In this document: in pieces, positions 24,616 through 32,962 of the stretch
Layout of the letters: each line of letters begins with the position of its first letter
Position numbering within the stretch: the stretch's first letter is position 1
Assembly (NCBI GenBank): GCA_016874795.1
Contig: VGTG01000011.1
Location: forward strand, 1-64,000
DNA from: Deltaproteobacteria bacterium
Lineage (GTDB): Bacteria > Desulfobacterota > Binatia > UBA12015
Reading direction: 5' to 3'
DNA: 64,000 bases
Translations under genes and position numbers: made by a program
Notes under the pieces: model-generated
What the model was told of the DNA's origin: nothing
The model's input: the letters and a program-made list of their open reading frames with translations, nothing else
Databases searched by the model: none

Positions 24616-25032
24616 ATGGCAGACGACTACAAGGCCCCGAGACCGACGCCGACGCCGGACAACGCTCCGTTCTGGGAAGCGCTCCGCAAGCACGAGCTGC
24701 ACGTCCAGCGCTGTCGCGATTGTGGACAGGCGTACTTCTATCCGCGCAACGCGTGCCCCGGCTGCCTGTCCGGGAACGTCGAGTGGATCAAGACGAGCGG
24801 ACGCGGACGGCTGCACACCTTCTCCGTCGTGCACGTCACCGGCCGCAATCCTCCGCTCGAGCCTCCCTACGTTCTCGCGATGGTGGAGCTCGAGGAGGGA
24901 CCGAAGCTCTTGACCAACCTCGTCGGCGTCGAGCCGGATCCGGCGAAGATCCGTTGCGACATGGCCGTCGTCGTCGAGTATGCGGACGTGACCGCCGAGC
25001 TCACGCTGCCGCGCTTTCGCCCGGCTTCCTGA
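24616..25032 (+). CDS. Zn-ribbon/OB-fold (DUF35) thiolase partner
   Basis: This 138-residue DUF35 protein has an N-terminal helix and zinc ribbon with C33, C36, C47 and C50 (QRCRDCGQAYFYPRNACPGC), then an OB-fold with GRGRLHTFSVVH and ALPRFRP-like LTLPRFRPAS at the end. DUF35 proteins form complexes with non-decarboxylating thiolases or act in aldol-lyase complexes for side-chain degradation. The thiolase gene follows 21 bp downstream, the classical arrangement. A GAGGGAG ribosome site precedes the ATG. It is likely to position CoA or acyl groups for the neighbour. Confidence 0.93.
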   Translation: MADDYKAPRPTPTPDNAPFWEALRKHELHVQRCRDCGQAYFYPRNACPGCLSGNVEWIKTSGRGRLHTFSVVHVTGRNPPLEPPYVLAMVELEEGPKLLTNLVGVEPDPAKIRCDMAVVVEYADVTAELTLPRFRPAS

Positions 25033-25053
25033 AGGAATCGGGAGGATCACGCC

Positions 25054-26220
25054 ATGGCTCTCGAGAAGCTCCACGCGCAGCGCGGCACGATCGCGATCGT
25101 CGGCGCCGCCGAGACCGATCGAATCGGCAAGCAGCCGGAGATGTCCGCGCTGATGCTCCACGCCGAGGGCGCGCGAAACGCGCTCGCGGACGCTGGCATC
25201 GCGGCGAGCGAGGTCGACGCGGTCCTCTCGACGGGACGACAGACCGCGAACGACATCCCGGAGTATCTCGGCATGCGCCCGCGGTACATGGACAACACGC
25301 AGATGGGTGGCTGCTCGTTCATCGCGCACCTGCAGCACGCGATGGGGCTGATCAACGCCGGCATCGCCGAGGTCGTGCTGATCACGCACGGTGAGAGCGG
25401 ACGCTCGCGCGTCGGGATGGCGAGCACGAGCTTCACGCCGGACTCGCCTCCGGGCCAGTTCGAGATGCCGTTCGGGATCGGTGGACCGGCGACGCGCTAT
25501 GCGCTCGCCGCGGTTCGCCACATGCACGAGTACGGCACGACGCGCGAGCAGCTCGCCGAGGTGGCGGTCGCGACGCGGAAGTGGGCGAGCCTGAACCCGC
25601 GTGCGGCGATGCGCGATCCCCTGACGATCGAGGACGTGCTGAACGCGCGCATGATCTCGTGGCCATTCGGGCTCCTCGACTGCTGCCTCGTCGCGGACGG
25701 CGGCGGTGCGCTCGTGGTGACGTCGGCCGAGCGCGCGCGCGACGCGAAGCAGAAGCCCGTCTACGTGCTCGGCACCGGCGAGGCGACGACGCACTCGATC
25801 ATCAGCCAGATGCCGCGCTTCCACGTGTGGGACGCGGCGATCCTCTCCGGAGAGCGGGCGTGGGCGATGTCCGGCGTCGAGCACGACGAGATCGACCTCG
25901 CGATGTTCTACGACGCGTTCACGATCGTGCCGCTGCTCTCGCTCGAGGCGCTCGGCTTCTGCGGGCTCGGCGAGAGCGGCGCGTTCGTCGAGAACCAGCG
26001 GACGGCGCCGGGCGGCGACTTCCCGATGAACACGAACGGCGGCGGTCTCTCGTACACGCACACGGGGATGTACGGGATGTTCCTCCTGATCGAAGCGGTA
26101 CGTCAGCTTCGCGGCGGTTGCGGCGAGCGACAGGTCGAGGGCGCGAAGACGGCGATCTGCCACGGCACGGGCGGCATCCTCTCCGCCGCCGCCACCGCGA
26201 TCCTCTCGACCGAGCGCTGA
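25054..26220 (+). CDS. Thiolase family protein (SCP-x-like)
   Basis: This 388-residue thiolase-fold protein of the SCP-x/SCP2 thiolase-like branch carries candidate catalytic Cys87 in NTQMGGCSFIAH, a GGGLSYTHTGMYG histidine segment near residue 335, and the C-terminal motif AICHGTGGILSA. It lacks the GHP and CxG motifs of ordinary acetyl-CoA acetyltransferases. With the DUF35 partner it probably cleaves or condenses a 3-oxoacyl-CoA, or acts as an aldol lyase, in side-chain degradation of a bulky compound. It belongs to the same two-gene unit as the upstream Zn-ribbon protein. Confidence 0.92.
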   Translation: MALEKLHAQRGTIAIVGAAETDRIGKQPEMSALMLHAEGARNALADAGIAASEVDAVLSTGRQTANDIPEYLGMRPRYMDNTQMGGCSFIAHLQHAMGLINAGIAEVVLITHGESGRSRVGMASTSFTPDSPPGQFEMPFGIGGPATRYALAAVRHMHEYGTTREQLAEVAVATRKWASLNPRAAMRDPLTIEDVLNARMISWPFGLLDCCLVADGGGALVVTSAERARDAKQKPVYVLGTGEATTHSIISQMPRFHVWDAAILSGERAWAMSGVEHDEIDLAMFYDAFTIVPLLSLEALGFCGLGESGAFVENQRTAPGGDFPMNTNGGGLSYTHTGMYGMFLLIEAVRQLRGGCGERQVEGAKTAICHGTGGILSAAATAILSTER

Positions 26221-26259
26221 GCGCGAGCCGGCGCGAAGCTCGTCCGGCGCACGGAAAAG

Positions 26260-28890
26260 ATGCCGTCGCTACGTATCGTCTCGGGCGGTCAGACGGGCGT
26301 GGATCGCGCCGCGCTCGACGTCGCCGCCGAGATCGGCTTCGAGTCGGGCGGCTGGTGTCCGAAGGGCCGGATCGCCGAGGACGGCGCGCTTCCCGCGCGG
26401 TATCCGCTCCAGGAGACGCCGGCGCGCCGCTATGCGCAGCGCACGGAGTGGAACGTCCGAGACTCCGACGCGACGCTGATCCTCGCGCACGGCTCGCTCA
26501 CGGGCGGGACGGCTCTGACGGTACGCTTCGCGAGCGAGCTCGCTCGGCCCTTCCTCGTCGTCGATCTCGCCGCGGGAGAGGACGCGAGCGGGGAAGAGAC
26601 GCGCGCGTGGCTCGCGAAGAACGCCGTCCGTACCCTGAACGTCGCCGGACCGCGCGAGAGCACCGCACCGGGGATCTACGAAGCGGCGCGCGCCTTCCTC
26701 CTGCGTCTCCTCCTGGTCTTGCTCGCGTTCGTGCTCGGTGGGCCCTTCGCCGCGAGAGCGGCTGCGGCGACGCCCGAAGCGAAGCCCACGCTCGAAGGTC
26801 CGGCGATCGTCGTCGACGCGAACGCGGATGGCATGGCGCAGGACGGCGCGCGCGACTTCCGCGTCTACTGGTATCGCATGACGGGGGCGCTCCTTCCGAT
26901 CGTTCCCGCGACGAAGGACCTCGCGAGCGCGGGCGTTCCGGGCGGATCCTTCGTCCTCGGCCGTCTCGACGTGAATCCCGTCGTCGAAGCGCTGCAGGAG
27001 CAGGGCAAGCTCGGTCTCGGCGGCGCGACGCTCGGACCGGAAGGATTCAAGCTCGAGACGATTCCGTCGGCGTCCGGAACGGTGACGGTCGTCGCGGCGA
27101 GCACGGGCCGAGGCGTGATGTACGGCGGCTACGAGCTGCTCGAGCGCTACGGCGTCCGCTTCTTCACGGAGCACGACACGGTGCCGGACCTGCGCGGCAA
27201 GGTGCCGCGGCTCGAGCTCGACGAGATCGAGGAGCCCCGTCTCGCGGTGCGCGGCTCGCTGCCGTGGTCGAACTTCATCGCGAGCCCGTACGTCTGGGAT
27301 CTGGCGGACTACTACCGCTACATCGACCAGATGGCCAAGCAAAAATTCAATCTTCTCATGTTCCACGTCTACAAGGAGGAGCCGTACCTCCGTTTCACGC
27401 ACCGCGAGACGTCGCACCCGGTGCGGCGCGGAAACGCCTCGGCCGGGCGCTGGCACGAGAAGACCGGGATCGAGCAGATGCCGCTCGGCCTGCAGCGCTT
27501 CTACCGCGCGCCGGTCTTCGGGTCCGAGGCTCTCGTCGACGCGAAGACCGACTCGGAGGCGTTCGAGCGCGCCTCCGCGATGCTCCGGCGCATGATGGCG
27601 TACGCGCACCGCCGCGGCATCCAGGTCTGCATGGGCTTCGAGGTCGGCCTTCATCCGCCGGAGATCCGGGCGGTCGTTCCGAAGGAAGCCTGGCTGGACG
27701 AGCAGCACCTCCTCGATCCGACGGGTGCTCCGGCGCGCGAGATCCTCGAGATCCAGATCCGGAACCTCGTCGAGACCTATCCGGACGTCGACTACGTCGC
27801 GTTCTGGCAGCCCGAGTCGGTCTTCCGCTTCCAGCTTCCCGAGGGGAAGAGCGAAGGCTTCGATCGGTTCGTCCGTACGCACGAGGCGAAGTTCTCGTAC
27901 GAGCTGGAGCGCGCGAAGAAGCCGCACGAGAGGAAGCGCGCGGAGCAGCGCATCCGGATGAACCTCTGGACCGCTGCGTACTTTCTCCGCGCGATCTCGA
28001 TCCTGAAGAAGGTCGCGCCGGAGAAGGTGCCCGTGATCGCCGGCTGGGGCGGCAGCATGGGATATTCGGGTCAGCTCGTCGGTGCGCTCGAGGGGCTCGA
28101 CGCGATCCTCCCGAAGAACGTCGTCCTCTCGTACCTCACCGGGCTCTACGGACTGATGAACGTGGCGCCGGTGCTCGGCGAGATCCAGGGACGTCCGAAG
28201 TGGCCGATCTCGTGGTTCGAGGGCGACTACGCGCTCTGGTACCCGTCGTACAACGTCCACCTGATGGATCGGCAGCTCGAGAGCGGTGCGCGCCGTGGCG
28301 TCACCGGATTCATCGGGATCCACTGGCGGACGCAGAACATCGAGCGGTCGGCCTCGTACGTGGCGCGAAAGCTCTGGAGCGACGGCTGGACGCCGGAGAC
28401 CTTCTACCGCGACTACGCGCGTACGGAGCTCGGCGACGAAGCCCTCGCGGAAGCGCTCACGCGCCTCGACAAGGAGACGCGCTTCGTCGGCAGCCCGGAA
28501 TGGTCCGGCTACAAGGAGGGCCAGCCGATGGGCGCCGTTTCCGATCGACACCGCGAAGCCCTGAACGAGACGCTCGCGTTCCTCGAGGGGCGAACGGTGC
28601 CCGGAGCGCTCGAGCAGGAGCGCCTCGAGCTCCTGCGCAACGAGATGCGCGCGACGAAGACGCTCGACGAGATCGGGCAGACGATGCGTCGCGTGTACCC
28701 GAGCAAGAAGCAGAAGATCGAGCCGCAGGAGCTCGAGCAGGCGAGGCGCGCCGCTCTGCCCGAGCTTCGCCGCGAGCGGATGCGCGAGGCGCTCGAGCAA
28801 TCCGCGAACCGGACGTTCGTGAAGGAGCACCTCGGGCTCCTGATCGGCCTCTCCGGCGGACACGCGCGTCTCCGTGAAGTCACGGCGTAG
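26260..28890 (+). CDS. SLOG domain fused to exported glycoside-hydrolase-like protein
   Basis: This 876-codon frame has three parts. Residues 1-148 are a cpYpsA-like SLOG domain of the 'putative molybdenum carrier' family, with SGGQTGVDRAALDVA, GWCPKGRIAEDG, TEWNVRDSDATLI and GTALTVRF. Residues 147-170 form a hydrophobic export signal ending ARAAAA. Residues 175-876 are an exported enzyme: a GH20/GH67-type N-terminal domain (GRGVMYGGYELLERYGVRFF) and a probable TIM barrel with candidate acid Glu in VAFWQPES. No stop and no ATG separates the SLOG part from the signal. The frame ends at an amber codon, after which homologous-looking sequence continues in frame. Family assignment of the enzyme part is tentative. 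Confidence 0.8.
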   Translation: MPSLRIVSGGQTGVDRAALDVAAEIGFESGGWCPKGRIAEDGALPARYPLQETPARRYAQRTEWNVRDSDATLILAHGSLTGGTALTVRFASELARPFLVVDLAAGEDASGEETRAWLAKNAVRTLNVAGPRESTAPGIYEAARAFLLRLLLVLLAFVLGGPFAARAAAATPEAKPTLEGPAIVVDANADGMAQDGARDFRVYWYRMTGALLPIVPATKDLASAGVPGGSFVLGRLDVNPVVEALQEQGKLGLGGATLGPEGFKLETIPSASGTVTVVAASTGRGVMYGGYELLERYGVRFFTEHDTVPDLRGKVPRLELDEIEEPRLAVRGSLPWSNFIASPYVWDLADYYRYIDQMAKQKFNLLMFHVYKEEPYLRFTHRETSHPVRRGNASAGRWHEKTGIEQMPLGLQRFYRAPVFGSEALVDAKTDSEAFERASAMLRRMMAYAHRRGIQVCMGFEVGLHPPEIRAVVPKEAWLDEQHLLDPTGAPAREILEIQIRNLVETYPDVDYVAFWQPESVFRFQLPEGKSEGFDRFVRTHEAKFSYELERAKKPHERKRAEQRIRMNLWTAAYFLRAISILKKVAPEKVPVIAGWGGSMGYSGQLVGALEGLDAILPKNVVLSYLTGLYGLMNVAPVLGEIQGRPKWPISWFEGDYALWYPSYNVHLMDRQLESGARRGVTGFIGIHWRTQNIERSASYVARKLWSDGWTPETFYRDYARTELGDEALAEALTRLDKETRFVGSPEWSGYKEGQPMGAVSDRHREALNETLAFLEGRTVPGALEQERLELLRNEMRATKTLDEIGQTMRRVYPSKKQKIEPQELEQARRAALPELRRERMREALEQSANRTFVKEHLGLLIGLSGGHARLREVTA

Positions 28891-29265
28891 ATCGAGAAGG
28901 AGACGGGCTCACCCGCGCGACCCGAGGACGCAAAGCCGCGCGACGTGCGGATCGTACCGCACACGTTCCTCTGGGCGCGCTCGCCGGTGTACGAGAAGGG
29001 GAAGCCGGCGGTCGTCGAGGCGATCGTCGCGACGGCGGAGCCGGTGCAGGCCGTGCTGCGCTACCGGAAGATCGGCGAGAAGGAGTTCGCCTCCGTTCCG
29101 ATGGAGCAGGGCTGGGAGACGTCGTTCCGCGGCATGCTGCCCGAGTCCGCGCTGCAGGGAGACGTCGTCGAGTACTTCGTCGAGGTCTCGAGCCCGGACG
29201 GCCGAGTGCTGCCCGAGCTTCGCTATCCGCGGAGCGTCGAGACGGTCTGGATGGAGCCGCTCTGA
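28891..29265 (+). pseudogene. In-frame C-terminal domain beyond an amber stop
   Basis: Immediately after TAG 28888-28890 the same frame continues 124 codons to TGA. It encodes a basic linker (IEKETGSPARPEDAKP) and a compact beta domain, IVPHTFLWARSPVYEKG ... VLRYRKIGEKEFASVPME ... VEYFVEVSSPDGRVLPELRYP, the pattern of a fibronectin/Ig-like module that often caps secreted hydrolases. A G-to-T change in a GAG codon would create the stop. It is either the severed end of the fusion gene, translated by readthrough, or restarted at GTG 28945. It has no ribosome site of its own. Confidence 0.7.
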
Positions 29266-29271
29266 CGGCGA

Positions 29272-30069
29272 TCAGAGGCCTTCCGCGAGAGCGCGCGCGG
29301 TGCGCGGACCGGGCCAGAACGCGAGCGTCCCGTCGACGACGCGGATCGCGCCGTTCCGCGCAGCCGGCGTCCCGGCGAGCGGTCCTTCCGCGAGCGCGCG
29401 AGCATCGTCCGGTCCGAACCGATAGGGCTCGTCGGGAAGGAGGACGACTTCGGGCGAGAGCGAGGCGACCCGGTCGAGCGTGACGCGCGGGTAGCGCTCC
29501 GCGGCGTCCGCGAAGACGTTCGCGAGACCGAGATGGGCGAGAAGATCGTGCGCGTAGGTGGCCCTCGAGAGGGTCATCCAGGGATCCTTCCAGACGGCGA
29601 CGAAGCAGCGCCTCGGCTCGCGAAGCCGAGCCCGCGCCGTGGCGAGGCCCTGCTCGAGATTGCCGAGCAACGACGAACGGCGGCCTTCGGGCGCACCGAG
29701 GTCTGCGAGCCATTCGACGTGCGCGACGACGTCGGCCACGGTGCACGGGAAATCGACCCAGACCGCAAAGCCGCGCTCGCGCAGGCGCCGCACGTCGATC
29801 TCGCGGTTCTCCTCGAGGTTCGCGAGCACGAGGTCGGGACGGAGGCTCTCGATCGCCGCGACGTCGGGGTTCTTCGTGCCGCGAACGCGTGGCACGGACG
29901 CGAGCTCGCGGGCCGGGTGGATGCACCACTCCGTGACGCCGACCACGCGGTCCCCGAGTCCGAGCGCGAACAGCGTCTCGGTCACGCTCGGGACGAGCGA
30001 GACGATGCGCGACGGCGCGCTCGGGACCGTGACGAGCGAGTCCGAGGCATCGCGCTGCACGCTCGACAT
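29272..30069 (-). CDS. TroA/BtuF-like metal-receptor protein, no signal peptide
   Basis: This 265-residue helical-backbone periplasmic-binding fold of the cobalamin/siderophore type shows SRIVSLVPSVTETLFALGLGD near residue 22, VGVTEWCIHP, GTKNPDVAAIESLRPDLVLA and the C-terminal VVDGTLAFWPGPR. The ATG at 30069 with GAGGAG ahead is chosen over an upstream in-frame ATG. Neither start gives a signal peptide or lipobox, so unlike BtuF it would stay in the cytoplasm. No ABC permease or ATPase is near. It may be a cytosolic corrinoid-binding protein, as annotated in many genomes. Divergent from galK by 32 bp. Confidence 0.82.
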   Translation of the reverse strand: MSSVQRDASDSLVTVPSAPSRIVSLVPSVTETLFALGLGDRVVGVTEWCIHPARELASVPRVRGTKNPDVAAIESLRPDLVLANLEENREIDVRRLRERGFAVWVDFPCTVADVVAHVEWLADLGAPEGRRSSLLGNLEQGLATARARLREPRRCFVAVWKDPWMTLSRATYAHDLLAHLGLANVFADAAERYPRVTLDRVASLSPEVVLLPDEPYRFGPDDARALAEGPLAGTPAARNGAIRVVDGTLAFWPGPRTARALAEGL

Positions 30070-30101
30070 CTCGCTCCTCTCGTACCAGCGGAGCGGCACG
30101 C

Positions 30102-31307
30102 GTGCCGCTCGGTCGTCCCGTGAACGAGGCGAGCGGCGCGCGTGCTCTGCGGGAGCACTTCCGGCGCCGTCACGGGCGAGAGCCGCGCTTCGCGCATGCT
30201 CCCGGCCGCGTCAATCTCATCGGAGAGCACACGGACTACAACGACGGCTTCGCTCTTCCGGTCGCGATCGATCTCTGGACGAGCGTCGCGTTCGCGCCGC
30301 GCGAGGAAGCGCGTTGGCTCGTGCGGTCGGAGTCGTTCGCGATCGGGGTCGAAGGCGCGCCGGGCGATCAGGTCGAGCTCCGGCCGGACGAGGGCCCGCG
30401 AGTGCACTGGAGCGACTACCCGACGGGCGTCCTCCGGATGCTTCTCGAGACGGGCGTGCGCGTGCCCGGAGCGACGCTGGAGTTCGCGAGCGACGTCCCG
30501 GCGGGAGCGGGCCTCAGCTCTTCGGCGGCTCTCGAGGTTGCGACGGCGAACGCGCTCCTCGCCCTCGCGGGCGAGGAGCGGGACGGAGCCGAGATCGCGC
30601 TTCTCTGCCAGCGTGCGGAGAACGAGTTCGTCGGCATGCGCTGCGGGATCATGGACCAGCTCGTCTCGTGCCTCGGCCGCGCCGGCGAGGCGATGCTGCT
30701 CGACTGTCGGACGCGCGCGGTGCGCTTCGTCCCGCTTCCGACGGGGGTCGACCTCGTGATCGTCAGCAGCATGGTGCGCCATGCGCTCGCGGCGGGCGAG
30801 TACAACGCAAGGCGGAGCGAGTGCGAGGAGGCCGCCCGGATCCTCGCGGAGGAAGCGGGCCGAGACGCTTCCCGCCCTCCCTCGCTCCGGGACGCGACTC
30901 TCGCCGACGTCGAGCACTCGCGCTCCCGCATGACCGATCGCGTGTTTCGCCGCGCGCGTCACGTCGTGACGGAGAACGAGCGCGTCCTCGAGACGGTCGA
31001 GGCGCTCGCGGTGGGCGACCTCGAGCGCGTCGGCGGTGCGATGGCGCGCTCGCACGCGAGCCTCCGGGACGACTTCGAGGTGAGCTGCCGGGAGCTCGAC
31101 TCGCTCGTCGAGATCGCGTCGAGCGAGCCCGGCGTCGTCGGTGCCCGCATGACCGGCGGCGGGTTCGGCGGCTGCACGGTGAACCTCGTTCGCTCCGCCT
31201 CGACGCGGTCCTTCTGCGAAGCGGTGTGCGAGCGCCAAGCGGCCGCGACCGGGCAGGCTCCCGACCTCTGGGTGACGAGCGCCGTGTCGGGCGCCCGCGT
31301 GGAATGA
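30102..31307 (+). CDS. galK: Galactokinase
   Basis: This 401-residue GHMP kinase shows the galactokinase signature PGRVNLIGEHTDYNDGFALP near residue 36, the ATP loop VPAGAGLSSSAALEVA near residue 129, and the third GHMP motif MTGGGFGGCTVNLV near residue 352. It phosphorylates alpha-D-galactose at C1 in the Leloir pathway. No galT or galE is adjacent in this window. GTG at 30102 is used (GGAG eight bases ahead); GTG at 30120 is an alternative. Two hairpins follow its stop (31336-31351 and 31356-31371). Confidence 0.93.
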   Translation: MPLGRPVNEASGARALREHFRRRHGREPRFAHAPGRVNLIGEHTDYNDGFALPVAIDLWTSVAFAPREEARWLVRSESFAIGVEGAPGDQVELRPDEGPRVHWSDYPTGVLRMLLETGVRVPGATLEFASDVPAGAGLSSSAALEVATANALLALAGEERDGAEIALLCQRAENEFVGMRCGIMDQLVSCLGRAGEAMLLDCRTRAVRFVPLPTGVDLVIVSSMVRHALAAGEYNARRSECEEAARILAEEAGRDASRPPSLRDATLADVEHSRSRMTDRVFRRARHVVTENERVLETVEALAVGDLERVGGAMARSHASLRDDFEVSCRELDSLVEIASSEPGVVGARMTGGGFGGCTVNLVRSASTRSFCEAVCERQAAATGQAPDLWVTSAVSGARVE

Positions 31308-31335
31308 AGAGGGGGGCGTCGAGCCTGTAACGCGA

Positions 31336-31371
31336 TGTCAGCCCGCTGACAGCGCGTCCGCTTCGGCGGAC
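31336..31371 (+). terminator. Two short hairpins after galK
   Basis: TGTCAGC/GCTGACA (2-nt loop) at 31336-31351 is followed by GTCCGC-TTCG-GCGGAC at 31356-31371, a UUCG-capped hairpin. There is no U tract. They probably end or stabilise the galK transcript; the first is also a good operator-like palindrome. Confidence 0.45.
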
Positions 31372-31413
31372 CTCGAAAACTTCCGGAATCGTTGGCATTT
31401 TCGGCTCGGGAAG

Positions 31414-31431
31414 GTTGGCGCCACGTTTGCT
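31414..31431 (+). promoter_or_regulatory. Sigma54-type -24/-12 promoter
   Basis: TTGGCGCCACGTTTGCT carries GG at 31417-31418 and GC at 31429-31430 with the exact 10-nt spacing and a TTGCT -12 element, close to the consensus TGGCACG-N4-TTGCW. Expected start near 31441, about 60 nt ahead of the 39-codon ORF. Confidence 0.6.
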
Positions 31432-31502
31432 GGATCGGCTCCTCGCCAGGTCGCCCGGCGGCAACGCAGGCGTCCACGTACTGGCGAATCGGAGGCGACA
31501 CG

Positions 31503-31622
31503 ATGAAGCGGTTCCGCAGAGTGCAGCGACGGCATATTCGGCGTCTGGCGAGGAATCCGGCGGTGGTGGCGCGGGCTGCGCTTCTGGGGATGGCCTTCCT
31601 GGTCGGGATGGTCGCGGCTTGA
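31503..31622 (+). CDS. 39-residue single-pass membrane miniprotein
   Basis: A small ORF has a strong GGAGG ribosome site eight bases before its ATG. The product is a very basic N-terminus (MKRFRRVQRRHIRRLARNP) followed by one hydrophobic helix (residues 22-39, ARAALLGMAFLVGMVAA), an N-in single-pass or amphipathic topology. It lies between a sigma54-like promoter and a strong terminator, so it seems to be its own transcription unit upstream of the oxidase operon. No family is recognised. Membrane miniproteins of this shape include stress peptides and type I toxins; which, if either, applies is not decidable here. Confidence 0.55.
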   Translation: MKRFRRVQRRHIRRLARNPAVVARAALLGMAFLVGMVAA

Positions 31623-31693
31623 GGTAGAGCGTCGTCCGAATCGAACGAGTCGGAGAACCCGGATGCCGGGCGCTCCGGCGGTAGCTGCGTCGA

Positions 31694-31726
31694 GACCCGG
31701 GTCCCCGTGAGGGACCCGGGTCTTTT
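31694..31726 (+). terminator. Strong rho-independent terminator
   Basis: A perfect 12-bp stem GACCCGGGTCCC/GGGACCCGGGTC with a 5-nt loop is followed by TTTT. It ends the miniprotein transcript and separates it from the oxidase promoter. Confidence 0.9.
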
Positions 31727-31755
31727 CGTTTGTGCACCTCTGCCCCTTTCTGCTT

Positions 31756-31784
31756 TTGACCCACCTGGGGACGGTGTGCATAAT
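31756..31784 (+). promoter_or_regulatory. Sigma70-type promoter of the oxidase operon
   Basis: TTGACC (31756-31761) and CATAAT (31779-31784) are spaced by 17 bp, about 45 nt ahead of the coxB start. This is the best -35/-10 pair seen in the window. Confidence 0.75.
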
Positions 31785-31833
31785 CGCGCCCCGCGGTTCG
31801 GACCACGGATGTGGGTCGGGCGTAGAGGGCAGT

Positions 31834-32934
31834 ATGGATCGAATCGCTTCAGCAGCGGGGTTCCGTTCGGCGGCCTCGCGGCGCCGGGGGCTCGCCAAAG
31901 CGATGGGGCTCCTCGCCGGAGCGGCGGTCCTCTGCGCCACCGGCGTGGCGATGGCCGAGCCGACGACGGGCCGGCCCGTGTTCGATCAGGTTTCGAACAT
32001 GTTCCAGCCGGTCTCCGTGCCGGCTGCGAAGATCCGCGATCTTGCGTTACTCGTTCTCGCGATCTGCGGCGGGATCTTCGTCGTCGTCGGTGGCCTGATC
32101 GCCTACACGCTGATCCGCTTCCGTGCGCGTCCCGGCGACGAGCACCGCGAGCCGCCGCAGGTGTACGGCAGCAGCAACATCGAGGCGGCCTGGACGATCG
32201 TCCCGGTGATCATCGTCGTCGTCCTTTTCCTCGCGACCGCGCGGACGATCAACGAGCTCGAGCTGAAGGAGCCGCCCGAGAGCGCGCTCCAGGTCACCGT
32301 CGTCGGCCACCGCTGGTGGTGGGAGTTCCAGTATCCCGAGTACGGAATCGTCACCGCGAACGAGCTGCACGTGCCGGCGAGCACGCCGGACGCGCCGCGG
32401 CCGACGTTCCTCTGGCTCGAGTCCGTCGACGTCGCGCACAGCTTCTGGGTGCCGCGGCTCGCCGGCAAGACGGACGTCATCCCGAATCGCCGCAACACGC
32501 TCTGGCTCGAGACGGCGCAGCCCGGGCTCTATCTCGGCCAGTGCGCCGAGTACTGCGGCACGCAGCACGCGCACATGCTGCTGCGCGTCTACGTGCACAC
32601 GCCGGAGGACTTCGCGCGCTGGGTCGAGGAGCAGAAGGCGCCCGAAGCCGAGGTCGCGAGCGTCGCGGCCGGTCGTGACCTCTTCCAGCGGACCGCGTGC
32701 ATCAACTGCCATGCCGCCTCTGGCACGGTCGCGGACGGAACCTTCGGACCGAGCCTCTCGCACCTGATGAGCCGCGAGACGATCGGAGCCGGCGTCGCGA
32801 TGAACACGCCCGACAACCTGCGCGCCTGGATCCGCGATCCGCAGACGATGAAGCCCGGCGTGCGCATGCCGGACATGAAGCTCGCCGACCACGAGGTCGA
32901 CGCGATCGTCGACTATCTCGTGACGCTGCGCTAG
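31834..32934 (+). CDS. coxB: Cytochrome c oxidase subunit II with fused cytochrome c (caa3)
   Basis: This 366-residue subunit II has an N-terminal signal (ending ATGVAMAE), two membrane helices (residues 70-140), the aromatic electron-entry patch HRWWWEFQYPEYG, and the CuA site HSFWVP ... GQCAEYCGTQHAHM with all ligands. A C-terminal heme c domain with CINCH near residue 288 and axial Met in RMPDMKLADHE is the mark of caa3-type oxidases. The ATG at 31834 follows the promoter above. First gene of the terminal oxidase operon coxBAC. Confidence 0.95.
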   Translation: MDRIASAAGFRSAASRRRGLAKAMGLLAGAAVLCATGVAMAEPTTGRPVFDQVSNMFQPVSVPAAKIRDLALLVLAICGGIFVVVGGLIAYTLIRFRARPGDEHREPPQVYGSSNIEAAWTIVPVIIVVVLFLATARTINELELKEPPESALQVTVVGHRWWWEFQYPEYGIVTANELHVPASTPDAPRPTFLWLESVDVAHSFWVPRLAGKTDVIPNRRNTLWLETAQPGLYLGQCAEYCGTQHAHMLLRVYVHTPEDFARWVEEQKAPEAEVASVAAGRDLFQRTACINCHAASGTVADGTFGPSLSHLMSRETIGAGVAMNTPDNLRAWIRDPQTMKPGVRMPDMKLADHEVDAIVDYLVTLR

Positions 32935-32962
32935 GCGCGACGGGGAGGGGACGAGGGGGAGC

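Noticed and set aside
24517-26163. A 550-codon minus-strand extension of apaG
   Set aside because: It lies over the DUF35 and thiolase genes on the other strand, has no homology, and the ApaG domain starts at 24516.
28888-28890. Recoding of TAG as pyrrolysine or another amino acid
   Set aside because: TAG closes at least nine genes in this window at their natural ends (for example coxB, apaG, the Gfo oxidoreductase and the RND transporter), so reassignment is unlikely.
31623-31693. tRNA-like sequence after the miniprotein ORF
   Set aside because: There is a small CCCGG/CCGGG stem but no cloverleaf, no T-loop GTTCGA and no CCA end.
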